From: Pediococcus cellicola
GTDB taxonomy: Bacteria > Bacillota > Bacilli > Lactobacillales > Lactobacillaceae
Direction of reading: 5' to 3'
NCBI RefSeq assembly: GCF_001438655.1
Contig: NZ_JQBR01000004.1
Span: 1 to 64,000 of the forward strand
Length of the DNA stretch: 64,000 bases
A program made the translations under genes and the position numbers. Every line of letters starts with the position of its first letter. The first letter of the stretch is position 1. The notes beneath the pieces were generated by a model, which was not told the DNA's origin, did not search any database, and saw only the letters and a program-made list of their open reading frames with translations. Shown here one piece after another: positions 22,182-32,913 of the stretch.

Positions 22182-23036
22182 TTATGACTTCCCTTCAGAA
22201 TTAACGATAGCTCGCATCATACGATCATGATCGGTCACGTCTTTTTTAAATACGACTTGATACTTTTGTCCAAACAACTGACTCAAATCCGCTTTTTGAT
22301 GATAACCAAATTCACAGTATAACCGGCCGCCAACCTTTAAATATTTTTCAGCTTTTTGACTGAGTTTTTCATAAATAGCCAACCCATCATTCTTGGCAAA
22401 AAGGGCCTGATTTGGCTCATAAGTCAGCACACTTTGGTCCATCACATTTTTTTCTGACTCCGCAATATAAGGTGGGTTACAAACAATGACATCAAATCGC
22501 TTGTCTCCAAGATTTTCAAACAGATCACTTTGTTCCAGGTGAATGTCAACTTTTTGTTGGTTGACGTTTAGTTTTGCAACTTCTAGTGCCGCTTGAGAAA
22601 TATCCGAACCTGTTATTTGCCAGGCTTGGCGTTGCTTCTTTAGGGCAATTGCAATCGCACCAGAACCGGTCCCTAGATCCAACACGTCACGTACCATCTG
22701 ATCATTATCCTTTAATACCCATTCCACAAGTTCTTCAGTTTCGAATCTAGGAATTAAAACGCGTCGATCCACAAATAATTGACTGCCATAAAAAGTGGCC
22801 TGCCCAGTAATATATTGAACTGGTTCTCCCTTCGCATAACGTTTTACATTTACCTGAAACTGCTGCCAAATTTGTGGTGATAAATTTTGGCGATAGTGTA
22901 AAACTAACTGGGTGTTGTCCCAGTGCATCATGTTAGCCAATAATAACTTGGCACCGGAATCATCAATTCCCATTTTTTCATATGGCTTTAAATACAAAAA
23001 AGCCCAATTAAGGGCCTCAATTGTCGTTTTACTCAT
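22182..23036 (-). CDS. prmC: Peptide chain release factor N5-glutamine methyltransferase
   Basis: 284 residues. N-terminal helical substrate domain, then a Rossmann methyltransferase: SAM motif [13 protein letters not shown] and catalytic NPPY in [11 protein letters not shown]. Methylates the GGQ glutamine of release factors. Overlaps prfA, its substrate's gene, by 8 bases. Confidence 0.95.
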   Translation of the reverse strand: MSKTTIEALNWAFLYLKPYEKMGIDDSGAKLLLANMMHWDNTQLVLHYRQNLSPQIWQQFQVNVKRYAKGEPVQYITGQATFYGSQLFVDRRVLIPRFETEELVEWVLKDNDQMVRDVLDLGTGSGAIAIALKKQRQAWQITGSDISQAALEVAKLNVNQQKVDIHLEQSDLFENLGDKRFDVIVCNPPYIAESEKNVMDQSVLTYEPNQALFAKNDGLAIYEKLSQKAEKYLKVGGRLYCEFGYHQKADLSQLFGQKYQVVFKKDVTDHDRMMRAIVNSEGKS

Positions 23037-24111
23037 TACGAAGTTGCTCCATTTTCTTAGCTTGATCGTTTAAAATCAAAGCATCGATAATTTCATCCAA
23101 CTCACCATTCATAATACGATCTAATTTATTTAAACTTAAGCCAATCCGATGGTCAGTTACCCGATTTTGCGGATAATTATAAGTTCGAATCCGCTCCGAA
23201 CGATCTCCAGTACCAACCGCATTTTTACGTTCTTCATCATATGCATTTTGTTCACGCGTTTGATAATAATCGTAAACTCGCGCTTTTAAAATTTGCATGG
23301 CTTTAACTCGGTTTTGCTGTTGCGAACGTTCATCTTGCATTGCCACCACTATACCTGTAGGTAAATGCGTCATTCGTACCGCTGAAGAAGTCTTGTTAAT
23401 ATGCTGACCACCGGCACCGGATGAACGATACACATCGGTCCTGATATCTTTCGGATCAATATCAATATCAACATCTTCGGCTTCGGGCATAACCCCCACT
23501 GTTGCTGTTGACGTATGAACTCGTCCAGCTGATTCTGTCACTGGCACGCGTTGCACTCGATGCGCGCCATTTTCATATTTTAACTTAGAGTACACACGAT
23601 CGCCTGAAATCATTAGAACAATTTCTTTAAAGCCACCCACTTCGGTTGGGTTTTCATCGACAATTTGAACTTTCCATCCCTGATTTTCGGCATAACGTGA
23701 ATACATGTTAAACAAATCTGCTGCAAACAAACTGGCCTCATCGCCACCAGCCGCCCCGTGGATTTCCATAATAATATTTTTGTCATCGTTGGGATCACTT
23801 GGTAACATGAGCACTTTGATCTGTTCTTCAAGCTTATCTCGTTGTTCTTTTAAAGCACTCAGCTCGGATTTTACCAACTCGTCCATCTCAGGATCTAATT
23901 TTTCTCGCTGCATTTCTTCATCATCAGCAATTTGCCCTACAACTTTTTTGTACTCCCGAAACTTGGCCACCGTTTCACGGATACTAGCTTCCTCTTTAGA
24001 TAACTCTGTAAATTTTTGCGAATCAGAAATGACTTCTGGATCAGCCAAAAGTTCGTTTAATTCATCGTATCGATCTGCAACTGACTGTAATTTATCAATA
24101 AAATCATTCAT
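23029..24111 (-). CDS. prfA: Peptide chain release factor 1
   Basis: 360 residues. Peptidyl-hydrolysis motif GGQ in [17 protein letters not shown]; full RF1 layout with long helical domain 1 and [11 protein letters not shown]. Reads UAA and UAG stop codons. Shares one base with the tdk stop codon region and overlaps prmC, giving tight coupling. Confidence 0.97.
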   Translation of the reverse strand: MNDFIDKLQSVADRYDELNELLADPEVISDSQKFTELSKEEASIRETVAKFREYKKVVGQIADDEEMQREKLDPEMDELVKSELSALKEQRDKLEEQIKVLMLPSDPNDDKNIIMEIHGAAGGDEASLFAADLFNMYSRYAENQGWKVQIVDENPTEVGGFKEIVLMISGDRVYSKLKYENGAHRVQRVPVTESAGRVHTSTATVGVMPEAEDVDIDIDPKDIRTDVYRSSGAGGQHINKTSSAVRMTHLPTGIVVAMQDERSQQQNRVKAMQILKARVYDYYQTREQNAYDEERKNAVGTGDRSERIRTYNYPQNRVTDHRIGLSLNKLDRIMNGELDEIIDALILNDQAKKMEQLRNE

Positions 24112-24701
24112 TAATTATCTTTCCTCATTTCATTCAAAGGGGGATTCATATAATGACGGCGACAAACCGGATAATAGGCTTCATTCCCGCCAATTTGCAC
24201 TTGTTCTCCCTCGTAAACAGGTCTACCATCGGCAAAGCGCAAATTCATAATGGCTTTGTGTTTACAGAACCAACAAATCGTCTTCATTTCCACAATTTTA
24301 TCAGCATAAATTAAAAGATATTTAGACCCCTCAAATAATTCATTTCTAAAATCATTTTTCAAGCCAAAAGTCATCACTGGAATATTTAATTCATCCACAA
24401 TTCTGGCCAGTTCAACGATATGATGCTTTTTTAAGAACTGAGCTTCATCAATTAAAACACAAGCTGCATCCGAATTTAATTCTGAAACACGCTGATAGAC
24501 ATCTGTATCATCAAAAATAGGTTCGGCATTACGATGCAGTCCGATTCGACTGGCAATTTCACCAACCTTTTCTCGTGTATCAATCCCGCTGGTCATCAAA
24601 ATAACTGATTTATGCTGCTCCTCGTAATTATGGGCAACTTTTAAAATTTCGATTGATTTACCACTATTCATCGCGCCATAGTGAAAAAATAACTGTGCCA
24701 A
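24111..24701 (-). CDS. tdk: Thymidine kinase
   Basis: 196 residues. P-loop YGAMNSGKS (8-16), Walker B-like [10 protein letters not shown] with catalytic glutamate, and a zinc site formed by CWFC and the later CRRH. Phosphorylates thymidine in salvage. First gene of the run tdk to upp; minus-strand -10 TATACT lies at 24734-24739 with a weak -35. Confidence 0.95.
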   Translation of the reverse strand: MAQLFFHYGAMNSGKSIEILKVAHNYEEQHKSVILMTSGIDTREKVGEIASRIGLHRNAEPIFDDTDVYQRVSELNSDAACVLIDEAQFLKKHHIVELARIVDELNIPVMTFGLKNDFRNELFEGSKYLLIYADKIVEMKTICWFCKHKAIMNLRFADGRPVYEGEQVQIGGNEAYYPVCRRHYMNPPLNEMRKDN

Positions 24702-24960
24702 AGTAGTTTCTCCCTTGTTTTTACTTCCTATATAGTATAGCTGATTACTAAAAAAATTTCATCTTCAATTATTTTTCTCATCTTATGTCATACAATCCAT
24801 CATCAGAATAAAAAGGAACTCACGGTGCAGTGATGGTCAAAAGTTTAAGAAAAAGCCTTCATTTCACTTCAAACTTTCTTTTTTTAGTCAATGGGCTTAA
24901 AATTAACTTCTAGGATTTATGGGTCACGTACCCTTTCCAACAATTTAATGGAGGAGTCTC

Positions 24961-26307
24961 ATGTCACTTAAAAGCTCGCTTGCAATTACAACCGGAAAAT
25001 CAGCCTATTGGTTTTTGCACAAATTTAGAAATGGTGGAAGTTCACTTCCAGGTAAATTAACCACAAAGATTGATCCTGACATACTCAAAGTGTTAGGCCA
25101 AAATTATGATGTTATCGTCATCACTGGTACTAACGGAAAAACACTGACGACCGCCTTAACGGTCAAAGTATTAGGTCAAAAATTTGATCATGTGTTAACA
25201 AATCCCAGTGGTTCAAACATGGAACAAGGAATTGTCACCACTTTTTTGACTGCCAAAAAATCTAAACGAGGGCGTCAAATTGCGGTACTCGAAGTGGATG
25301 AAGCCAATGTTATTAAAGTGACCAAGTACATTAAGCCTCTAGCTTTTGTTTTCACAAATATTTTCCGAGACCAAATGGACCGCTACGGTGAAATCTATAC
25401 AACCTACCAAAAAATTCTAGATGGCGTGGCTTTAGCACCAGAGGCCACCATCATTGCTAACGGAGACGCTTCAATTTTTAATTCCAAAAAACTCCCTAAT
25501 CCCATTCAGTACTACGGTTTTAATAACCAGCCGGATGGTGAAAAAATGGCTGACGTCAACACTGATGGGATTCTTTGTCCGGTCTGTCAACACATTTTAC
25601 ATTATAAATTTATCGTTTATAGCAATTTAGGTAAATATTACTGCCCTAATTGCGGGTTTAACCGTCCAGAACTCAATTATCAACTGACTAGTATTGACCA
25701 GCTGACACCCGCTAGTTCGTCCTTCACCATTGACGGCACAGCCTTTAATCTTCACATTGGCGGTTTATATAATGTGTATAATGCACTTGCCGCTTACGCT
25801 GTTGGTAAATTTATGGGAGTAGATTCAGCTGACATTGCCACAGCATTGAATGATCCCGACGAGCGAGTCTTTGGGCGTCAAGAACAAATTCAAGTTGGTG
25901 ATAAAGAAATTACAATCGTCCTAGTTAAAAACCCCGTTGGTCTTAACCAAGTGATTGACATGGTGGGAACTGAAACACAACCTTTTTCGCTGGTAGGCTT
26001 ACTAAATGCTAATTACGCGGACGGTCTTGATACAAGCTGGATCTGGGACGGCGAATTTGAGAAGCTTCCTAAAATGAACATTAAACAATTCATGACCGGT
26101 GGCGAGAGATACAAAGACATTACGTTTAGACTCAAAGTAGCTGGTGTCACCGATGATAAGTTACTGGTGGAACCCAATTTACAAGATGTCATTGCTAAGT
26201 TCAAAGATTTACCAACCAAACGGGTCTACGTATTTGCCACATACACTGCGATGCTCCAATTACGCAAACAATTGGCAGAGGACGGCTATATTAAGGAGGG
26301 AATTTAA
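24961..26307 (+). CDS. murT: Lipid II isoglutaminyl synthase, MurT subunit
   Basis: 448 residues. Mur-ligase central domain with TGTNGKT P-loop (around residue 57-63), a four-cysteine zinc ribbon near residues 200-235 (CPVC and CPNC) and a C-terminal DUF1727 region. With GatD it amidates the D-iGlu of the peptidoglycan stem to D-iGln. A strong GGAGG site precedes the ATG; gatD follows one base after its stop. Confidence 0.94.
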   Translation: MSLKSSLAITTGKSAYWFLHKFRNGGSSLPGKLTTKIDPDILKVLGQNYDVIVITGTNGKTLTTALTVKVLGQKFDHVLTNPSGSNMEQGIVTTFLTAKKSKRGRQIAVLEVDEANVIKVTKYIKPLAFVFTNIFRDQMDRYGEIYTTYQKILDGVALAPEATIIANGDASIFNSKKLPNPIQYYGFNNQPDGEKMADVNTDGILCPVCQHILHYKFIVYSNLGKYYCPNCGFNRPELNYQLTSIDQLTPASSSFTIDGTAFNLHIGGLYNVYNALAAYAVGKFMGVDSADIATALNDPDERVFGRQEQIQVGDKEITIVLVKNPVGLNQVIDMVGTETQPFSLVGLLNANYADGLDTSWIWDGEFEKLPKMNIKQFMTGGERYKDITFRLKVAGVTDDKLLVEPNLQDVIAKFKDLPTKRVYVFATYTAMLQLRKQLAEDGYIKEGI

Positions 26308-26308
26308 A

Positions 26309-27013
26309 ATGAAATATTCCTTAGACGTTGCCCATCTCTACGGCAACTTACTCAATACCTACGGAGACAACGGAAATCTTCTTGCTTTAAAATACTACGC
26401 AAAACAAATGGATACGGATCTCAACATCAAGGTGGTCAGTCTCGGTGATGATTTTAAGGCTAGTGATTACGATCTCGTTTTCTTCGGTGGTGGTCAGGAT
26501 TATGAACAATTAATTGTCTCTAAAGATATTCCTGCAAAAAAAGAAGAATTAACCAAATATATTGACGAGGGTGGCCCAATGCTTGCCATTTGTGGTGGTT
26601 ATCAACTTTTAGGCCACTATTATATCGGTGCCCAAGGAGAAAAGATTCCTGGCATTGGCGCTTTAGATCATTACACCTTAAGCCAAGATCATAACCGCTT
26701 TATCGGCAATATCTTAATTAAAAATAAAGAAACCAATGAAGAATACCATGGTTTTGAAAATCATAATGGCATGACCTTTTTAGGCCAGGGCGAGAAACCA
26801 CTGGGAGTTGTCGAAAGCGGCCATGGTAATAATGGCTCCGACAAAACCGAGGGTGTCATTTATAAGAATGTTTATGGCTCCTACTTTCATGGTCCGATCT
26901 TGACGCGTAACGGTTCATTAGCAAAACGCCTTTTAATTACTGCACTAACACGCAAATATCCACAGGCAGATTTAAGTGCGCAAAAAGCCCTCAAAATTTC
27001 AGAAACATTTTAA
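26309..27013 (+). CDS. gatD: Lipid II isoglutaminyl synthase, glutaminase subunit GatD
   Basis: 234 residues, class I glutamine amidotransferase. Nucleophile Cys95 in [11 protein letters not shown], catalytic histidine in [12 protein letters not shown]. It supplies ammonia to MurT. The ATG at 26309 was chosen because AAGGAGGG lies 8 bases upstream; the reading frame is open further upstream only inside murT. One base separates it from murT. Confidence 0.95.
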   Translation: MKYSLDVAHLYGNLLNTYGDNGNLLALKYYAKQMDTDLNIKVVSLGDDFKASDYDLVFFGGGQDYEQLIVSKDIPAKKEELTKYIDEGGPMLAICGGYQLLGHYYIGAQGEKIPGIGALDHYTLSQDHNRFIGNILIKNKETNEEYHGFENHNGMTFLGQGEKPLGVVESGHGNNGSDKTEGVIYKNVYGSYFHGPILTRNGSLAKRLLITALTRKYPQADLSAQKALKISETF

Positions 27014-27016
27014 AAT

Positions 27017-27055
27017 AAAAGGATGGTTGAGAACATTTTTCTCAACCATCCTTTT
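27017..27055. terminator. Bidirectional terminator between gatD and manA
   Basis: Stem AAAAGGATGGTTGAGAA / TTCTCAACCATCCTTTTT with T or A runs on both sides; serves the convergent gatD and manA. Confidence 0.9.
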
Positions 27056-27058
27056 TAT

Positions 27059-28030
27059 TTAGTCTTCGCCTGGTTCACTCGCAATAATTTGTAAGTTTCC
27101 TTTTAAAGTCCAATCTTTCACTTGATAAGGAAGAATGAAATGATCTCCCTTTTTAATTTTATATTCTGTTCCGTCCACATCAAGCGTTCCTTCGCCCTTC
27201 AATACAGACGCTAATGTGTAAGGGGCACTTTGACGATTGAATGTAGCCGTGCCACCATTCAATTGCCACTGATAAACTGAGAAGTGTGGTGAAACTGGCG
27301 GTTTGACATAAGTAGTCACTTCCGCATCTCCCACTTGTGTTTTCTCAATATTTAGCTTGGGATCTTGATGTGGCACTGTCGTCACGTCAATAGACTGCTT
27401 CAAATGCAATTCACGTTTCTGTCCCGTCTTTTTGTCAACACGATCAAAATCATATAAACGGTATGTAGTGTCACTGCTTTGTTGCGTTTCTAGTACCACG
27501 ATTCCTTTTCCTAAAGCATGAATCGTCCCACTTGGCACATAATAGAAATCTCCTGCCTTTACTGGTACGCGTCGGAATAGCTTTTGCCACTGACCGTGGT
27601 TAATCCAATCTGCCAATTCCTCATGTGTTTTCGCATTATGGCCATAATAAAGTTCTGCACCGGGTTCTGCGGAAATAACATACCAGCATTCTGTTTTACC
27701 TAATTCATGCTCATGCTCCGCAGCATACGCATCATCTGGGTGAACTTGAACAGACAGGTCATCATTTGCATCTAAGATTTTGGTCAGCAGTGGGAACACG
27801 TCTCCCTTTGCGTCGCCAAAAGCTTCTCGATGTTGATCCCAGACTTGATTCAAGGTTAAGCCTTTGTACGGGCCGTTTTTAACTGTGGCTGGTCCATGTG
27901 GATGTGCTGAAATGGCCCAGCATTCTCCAGTCTGGTCACTTGGAATTTGATACCCAAATTCAGTTGCTAATTTCTTGCCACCCCAGATTTTTTCATGAAA
28001 TACGGGTTCCAAAAATAATGGTTCACTCAA
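27059..28030 (-). CDS. manA: Mannose-6-phosphate isomerase, class I
   Basis: 323 residues, cupin-fold zinc enzyme interconverting mannose-6-P and fructose-6-P. Zinc ligands in VQVHPDD and GTIHALGKG, and FHEKIWGGKKLA at the N-terminus match the short Firmicutes type. Single gene with cre-like sites upstream. Confidence 0.94.
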   Translation of the reverse strand: MSEPLFLEPVFHEKIWGGKKLATEFGYQIPSDQTGECWAISAHPHGPATVKNGPYKGLTLNQVWDQHREAFGDAKGDVFPLLTKILDANDDLSVQVHPDDAYAAEHEHELGKTECWYVISAEPGAELYYGHNAKTHEELADWINHGQWQKLFRRVPVKAGDFYYVPSGTIHALGKGIVVLETQQSSDTTYRLYDFDRVDKKTGQKRELHLKQSIDVTTVPHQDPKLNIEKTQVGDAEVTTYVKPPVSPHFSVYQWQLNGGTATFNRQSAPYTLASVLKGEGTLDVDGTEYKIKKGDHFILPYQVKDWTLKGNLQIIASEPGED

Positions 28031-28074
28031 AACTATCTCTCCTTTCGCTACTACAGGAATAGTTTACCATAAAA

Positions 28075-28088
28075 CCGAAGCGCTTTCA
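28075..28088. promoter_or_regulatory. cre-like site in the manA promoter region
   Basis: CCGAAGCGCTTTCA fits the central and right part of the cre consensus. It lies about 45 bases before manA and overlaps a plausible -35 (CTGAAA, 17 bases, TAAACT on the minus strand), which fits CcpA repression. Confidence 0.45.
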
Positions 28089-28117
28089 GTACTGATTAAA
28101 AAATGTCTATACAAATT

Positions 28118-28131
28118 TTAAAGCGCTTTTT
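28118..28131. promoter_or_regulatory. Second cre-like site upstream of manA
   Basis: TTAAAGCGCTTTTT, 43 bases upstream of the first site and also between manA and the end of the serine hydrolase gene. Confidence 0.35.
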
Positions 28132-28189
28132 TCTAGCTACTCAAAGCGCAATGTAATCCTTTATAGGGAAAAACCATCATGGTAGTCAC

Positions 28190-29194
28190 CTAATTATTTT
28201 GTAAAAAAGCTTCAATCACAGCTTGCCGATACTTAAAGTAGATTTGATTCTTAGCCGTAGGATGAACACGATTCGATAAAAAGATGAGGCCACGATGCTG
28301 GACAGCATCAACCAACAGCATCGTTCCTGTAAAGCCACTATGCTTTAAAATCCAATGATCAGATTGCTTGATAAGTCCCCATCCAAACGATCTAGTTAAG
28401 TTGGAATTTGCAGTTTGATTCGCAAATAGGGCATTTACAGTCTGCTTTTTTAAAACGCCGGGCTGCTTCTCAGGAGCTAACAACCAGGACACAAATTGGG
28501 TCAGATCATTCAAAGTAGAAAATAGACCAGCCGACCCACAGTGTGCTCCTAAAATTCGGGCTTTAGGATCGTGAACCATGCCACGTGTAAGCCCCGTTTG
28601 AAGAGTCCACTCTGTTGGGACACAGCTTAATGGATCTGGATGAAACGTAGAATGTCTCAGATTCAGTGGCTCCAACACCTTTTTTTTAATGGCCGTTTGC
28701 ACTGGTACATGCAATAGCCGTTCCACAATCAAGCCAAGAAAAATGTAATTCAAATCAGAATAAACAACCTTTTGATTAAAATCAGGCCCAATTTTAAGTG
28801 TATATATCGCCCTTAAAAGTTCACGCGTGCCTAATTCGTTACGGTGAGGAATATAACCGGTAATTCCTGAAGTGTGTGTTAATAAGTGCCGAATAGTCAC
28901 ACGGCTATCGAAAAATTGAGGTAAAATTTCCACAACTGGCTGATCATATGACAACTGATTTGCTTCCACTAACTGACCAATTAAAATTTCCGTTCCTACA
29001 ACTTTAGTTAAGGAGGCTACGTCATATATCATTTCGGGGCGCAATTTTTCATGATGCGGTTTAATTTCCGCCTCACCTAAAACGTTTTTCACAATTCGGT
29101 CATGGTCAATAATGGCATACGAAACGCCAGGAACAATTTTATCCGTCACCATTTTTTCAATTTGTTTGGCGATATGTTGATACTGATTTTGCAT
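28190..29194 (-). CDS. Serine hydrolase, class C beta-lactamase family
   Basis: 334 residues. SxxK motif Ser61-Lys64 in VASLTKVV, tyrosine motif YSDLNY and HSG in LKHSGFTGT form the penicillin-recognising active-site set. No signal peptide is visible, so it is probably cytoplasmic or released otherwise. Such proteins act as esterases, D-peptidases or PBP-like enzymes; a true beta-lactamase is unlikely. Start at 29194 is chosen for the AGGAG 7 bases upstream. Confidence 0.82.
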   Translation of the reverse strand: MQNQYQHIAKQIEKMVTDKIVPGVSYAIIDHDRIVKNVLGEAEIKPHHEKLRPEMIYDVASLTKVVGTEILIGQLVEANQLSYDQPVVEILPQFFDSRVTIRHLLTHTSGITGYIPHRNELGTRELLRAIYTLKIGPDFNQKVVYSDLNYIFLGLIVERLLHVPVQTAIKKKVLEPLNLRHSTFHPDPLSCVPTEWTLQTGLTRGMVHDPKARILGAHCGSAGLFSTLNDLTQFVSWLLAPEKQPGVLKKQTVNALFANQTANSNLTRSFGWGLIKQSDHWILKHSGFTGTMLLVDAVQHRGLIFLSNRVHPTAKNQIYFKYRQAVIEAFLQNN

Positions 29195-29215
29195 TGCCAA
29201 TCTCCTGTCCATAAT

Positions 29216-29280
29216 CTAAAAATACCATCATTCACTTATTGTCTCACTCTTCTATAACGAGAACCGCGAATAATGGTATT
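29216..29280 (-). terminator. Terminator of the heterodimeric ABC exporter operon
   Basis: Minus strand AATACCATTATTCGC pairs with GTGAATGATGGTATT and is followed by TTTAG; loop of about 30 bases. Confidence 0.6.
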
Positions 29281-29294
29281 TTTTAAATTAAATT

Positions 29295-31178
29295 TTAAAT
29301 CACTTCATTACCTGAAAACTGACTGTTGTACAAATCAGCGTAAAACCCATTTTGGGCCATCAAACTGTCATGATCCCCTGTTTCAACAATCTGACCGTGG
29401 TTAACCACCACAATATTTTGTGCGTTACGAATCGTAGAAAGGCGGTGCGCAACCACAAAACTCGTCCTGTTTTTCAACAACTTATTCATAGCATGCTGAA
29501 TCAAAACTTCGGTCCGTGTATCCACTGAACTTGTCGCTTCATCCAGGATCAAAACTTTTGGATCTGCCAAGAAGGCTCGCGCAATTGTCAGTAATTGGCG
29601 TTGTCCCTGGGAGATATTGCTTGCGGCTTCATTTAAGACGGTATCATAACCATCTGGAAGCTGTCTAATAAACGTATCTGCATGGGCAGCCTTAGCAGCA
29701 GCCACCATATCTTCATCGGTGGCACTTTCACGACCATACTTGATATTCTCTCGAATTGTCCCCGTAAATAGCCATGTGTCCTGAAGAACCATTGCAAAAT
29801 CGGAGCGTAATGCTTCACGACTCAAATTACGTGTATCCACACCATCTAACTTGATCGATCCATCTTTAATATCATAGAAGCGTTCCAATAAGTTAATAAT
29901 CGTCGTTTTTCCAGCACCAGTCGGACCCACAATTGCCACCATTTCGCCAGAATTAACTTTCAAGTTAAAGTCTTGAATAAGAGGCGTATCTTCAACGTAA
30001 CGAAAATCGACATGATCAAAGATGACTTCAGCATCCGGATTCTTCACATCTGGGATTTCCACATGTGTCTCTTCCATTTCTGGTTCATCTAAAACCGCAA
30101 AAATTCGTTCTGCAGAAGCAATTGTCATCTGAATGGTATTCGTCAAGTTGGCAATTTGAGTAATTGGTTGTGAAAATTGCTGTGTATACTGCAAGAAGGC
30201 CTGAACATTACCTAATGTAATTTGGCCATGGGCAACTTGAACGCCACCAATAATTGCCACAAAAACATACCCAAGATTCTTAATAAAATTCATTAAAGGC
30301 ATGATTAAACCAGAGACAAACTGTGCTTTCCAAGCATAATTTAAATACTGATCATTTTCTTTTTTGAAATCTTGAATAGCCTTATTTTCGTGATTAAAAC
30401 TTTTGATAACGGTATGTCCCGCATACGTTTCTTCAACCTGATCGTTTAAAAGACCTAAATGCTTTTGTTGCCCTGCAAAAAACTTCTGTGATTTAGGGGC
30501 CACAAATGCCACCACAATTAAACTTAATGGCACTGTCAAAACGGCAATCAAAGTCAATTTCCAGCTAATGGTCAGCATCATGTAGAGAACGCCAACGAAC
30601 TGAAGGACACTTGTCACCAACTGCGTCAAGCTTTGCTGCAATGTCCCTGAAATATTATCCATATCATTAGACATCCGGCTCATCACGTCACCATTAGAAT
30701 GAGTATCATAGTAGGAAACCGGAACGCGTTGCAACTTATCTTTAAAATCTTTTCGCATTTGGTAAACAGCGCGCTGTGAAACCTGTGTCATAATGGCCTG
30801 TTGTGCAAAACTAAACAGCGCAGACAACCCATATAAAATCCCCACGGTCGTCAAGATATGAATAATCTTCGTAAAGTTAATTGGCAGTGTATGAAGACCA
30901 ATACCGGCCTTCATTTGTGCTGATCCCTTCATAACGCCAGCAAAAATCTGGGTTGTGGCTTCACCCAAAACTTTAGGTGCCCGAATTTGAAGAATAACCG
31001 AAACGGCAGCCAAAATGAGCACGATAACGACCATCACCATCCACGGAGAGAGGTAACGAAGCAAACGCCCAGTTGTTTTCCAAAAATGTTGTGGCTTTTC
31101 AACTGGCATTCCCATTCCCACTCGGCGACCACTATGACCGCCGGTACGTTGAGGCTTTTTTTCTGGATTTTTAGCCAT
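29295..31178 (-). CDS. Heterodimeric ABC multidrug exporter, catalytic-site subunit (LmrD/YheH type)
   Basis: 627 residues: a basic N-terminal tail, six membrane helices (about 45-330) and an ATPase domain with Walker A GPTGAGKTT, signature SQGQRQ and Walker B LILDEATSSVD. The catalytic Glu after Walker B is intact here, unlike in its partner, as in LmrCD-type heterodimers. Start at 31178 chosen because AAGGAGA lies 8 bases upstream. Overlaps the partner gene by 8 bases. Exports drugs or lipids; substrate unknown. Confidence 0.88.
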   Translation of the reverse strand: MAKNPEKKPQRTGGHSGRRVGMGMPVEKPQHFWKTTGRLLRYLSPWMVMVVIVLILAAVSVILQIRAPKVLGEATTQIFAGVMKGSAQMKAGIGLHTLPINFTKIIHILTTVGILYGLSALFSFAQQAIMTQVSQRAVYQMRKDFKDKLQRVPVSYYDTHSNGDVMSRMSNDMDNISGTLQQSLTQLVTSVLQFVGVLYMMLTISWKLTLIAVLTVPLSLIVVAFVAPKSQKFFAGQQKHLGLLNDQVEETYAGHTVIKSFNHENKAIQDFKKENDQYLNYAWKAQFVSGLIMPLMNFIKNLGYVFVAIIGGVQVAHGQITLGNVQAFLQYTQQFSQPITQIANLTNTIQMTIASAERIFAVLDEPEMEETHVEIPDVKNPDAEVIFDHVDFRYVEDTPLIQDFNLKVNSGEMVAIVGPTGAGKTTIINLLERFYDIKDGSIKLDGVDTRNLSREALRSDFAMVLQDTWLFTGTIRENIKYGRESATDEDMVAAAKAAHADTFIRQLPDGYDTVLNEAASNISQGQRQLLTIARAFLADPKVLILDEATSSVDTRTEVLIQHAMNKLLKNRTSFVVAHRLSTIRNAQNIVVVNHGQIVETGDHDSLMAQNGFYADLYNSQFSGNEVI

Positions 31179-32913
31179 TTGCTTGATCTCCTTTCTTAAT
31201 TTGTGAATCAATGATTTCACGATAAGTTTCATTATTTGCTTTTAATTCTTGATGTGTGCCTTGACCCACGATCTTACCACCATCGATAACTAGAATTAAA
31301 TCAGCATCTGCCACCGTTGCAATACGTTGTGCCACAATCACCACAACGCTCTTTTGAATTTGTTTATCTTCTCTTAAGGAGTGACGCAATTCGGCATCTG
31401 TTTTAAAATCTAGCGCAGAAAACGAATCATCGAAAACATATACCGGTGCCTGTTTAACTAAGGTTCGAGCAATCGTCAACCGTTGCTTTTGCCCACCTGA
31501 GAAGTTATCCCCATCTTGTTCAACCCAAGCATCCAATCCGTCTTCATCTTTATGAATAAATTCTGTAGCCTGTGCGATTTCCATAGCACGCCAAATTTGG
31601 TCATCAGTCGCATCCGGATTCCCGAATTGCATATTCTCTCGAACCGTCCCACGGAACAATACTGATTTTTGCTGTGCCAAAGCAACTTGATCATGCACTT
31701 CTTCTTGAGCCATTGCTCTAACGTCTGTGCCATTAATACGTACCTCACCCTTTTCAGGATCGAAGAAACGTGGAATTAAACTGACTAACGTGGATTTTCC
31801 TGAACCGGTACCTCCGATAATGGCCACTGTTTGGCCCGCATGTGCCTTAAAATTTGCCCCATCGATTGCTAATTTTTCAGCACCTTTATACCGAAAGTCA
31901 ACATGGTCAAATTCTAATGAAGCTGTTTGCGAAGCCGCATCCTTTGCCAAGGGTTGGTCTGGATCCAAAACACTATTTTTCATTTCTAAAACTTCATTAA
32001 TTCGTTTTGCAGAAGCCGAAGCACGTGGTATAAATACAAAGACCATGGAAAGCATCATAAAACTCATCAGAATTTGAGCTGCATAAGTCATGAAGGCAAC
32101 CAAGTTACCAACCTGCATCGTCTGATTCGAAATGAGTTTAGCACCATACCAGATAATTCCCATATTTGTACCACTCATAATTAACGTCATGATTGGGAAC
32201 ATAAACGAAACAATTGTGAAGACTTTAATGGCGGTTTGTGTGTAATCCTTGTTAGCACCCCCAAATCGATCCTGTTCAAACTTATCACGATTAAACGCAC
32301 GGATCACACGAACACCGGTCAAACCTTCACGAAATACTAAGTTAATGCGATCAATCTTTTTTTGCATACTCTGAAACAGAGGCACTGCAAAGTACATAAT
32401 AATGCCCACAAAAACGGCTAAGACTGGTAAAGAAACCAAGAAAACAGCCGTTAATGCCGGTTGCTTACTGTATGCCATAAAGCCTGCACCAACCAGCATA
32501 ACTGGCGATTGTAACATCATTCTTAAAACCATTACCATGACATTTTGGATCTGAATGACATCATTTGTGGTTCTCGTAATTAATGATGCATCCCCAAATT
32601 GTTCAAATTCATGATTAGATAAAAAAGAAACCTTTTTAAAAAGTGCATCACGAATTTTACTACCCATTCGTTGTGATTGTGTGGCCGCAAAATAGACATT
32701 TCCTCCAGCTGCAAGCACACCCAAAAACGATATAGCCAACATTTTATATCCAGAATGCCAGATATAAGGGATGTTACTTTTGGCAACCCCGTTGTTAATA
32801 ATATCTGATGTGATATTAGGCAGCCATAAATCACACATAACTTGTACGATTAAAAATACGGTTCCAATGGCTACTGCCCACCAGGCTAAGTATCGACATG
32901 ATAATTTAAACAT
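31171..32913 (-). CDS. Heterodimeric ABC multidrug exporter, degenerate-site subunit (LmrC/YheI type)
   Basis: 580 residues: six membrane helices (1-300) and an ATPase domain with Walker A GGTGSGKST, signature FSGGQKQR and Walker B VYVFDDSFSALD. Aspartate replaces the catalytic glutamate, the mark of the non-catalytic half of heterodimeric exporters. Follows the TetR gene with no gap and overlaps the partner subunit gene. Confidence 0.88.
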   Translation of the reverse strand: MFKLSCRYLAWWAVAIGTVFLIVQVMCDLWLPNITSDIINNGVAKSNIPYIWHSGYKMLAISFLGVLAAGGNVYFAATQSQRMGSKIRDALFKKVSFLSNHEFEQFGDASLITRTTNDVIQIQNVMVMVLRMMLQSPVMLVGAGFMAYSKQPALTAVFLVSLPVLAVFVGIIMYFAVPLFQSMQKKIDRINLVFREGLTGVRVIRAFNRDKFEQDRFGGANKDYTQTAIKVFTIVSFMFPIMTLIMSGTNMGIIWYGAKLISNQTMQVGNLVAFMTYAAQILMSFMMLSMVFVFIPRASASAKRINEVLEMKNSVLDPDQPLAKDAASQTASLEFDHVDFRYKGAEKLAIDGANFKAHAGQTVAIIGGTGSGKSTLVSLIPRFFDPEKGEVRINGTDVRAMAQEEVHDQVALAQQKSVLFRGTVRENMQFGNPDATDDQIWRAMEIAQATEFIHKDEDGLDAWVEQDGDNFSGGQKQRLTIARTLVKQAPVYVFDDSFSALDFKTDAELRHSLREDKQIQKSVVVIVAQRIATVADADLILVIDGGKIVGQGTHQELKANNETYREIIDSQIKKGDQANG

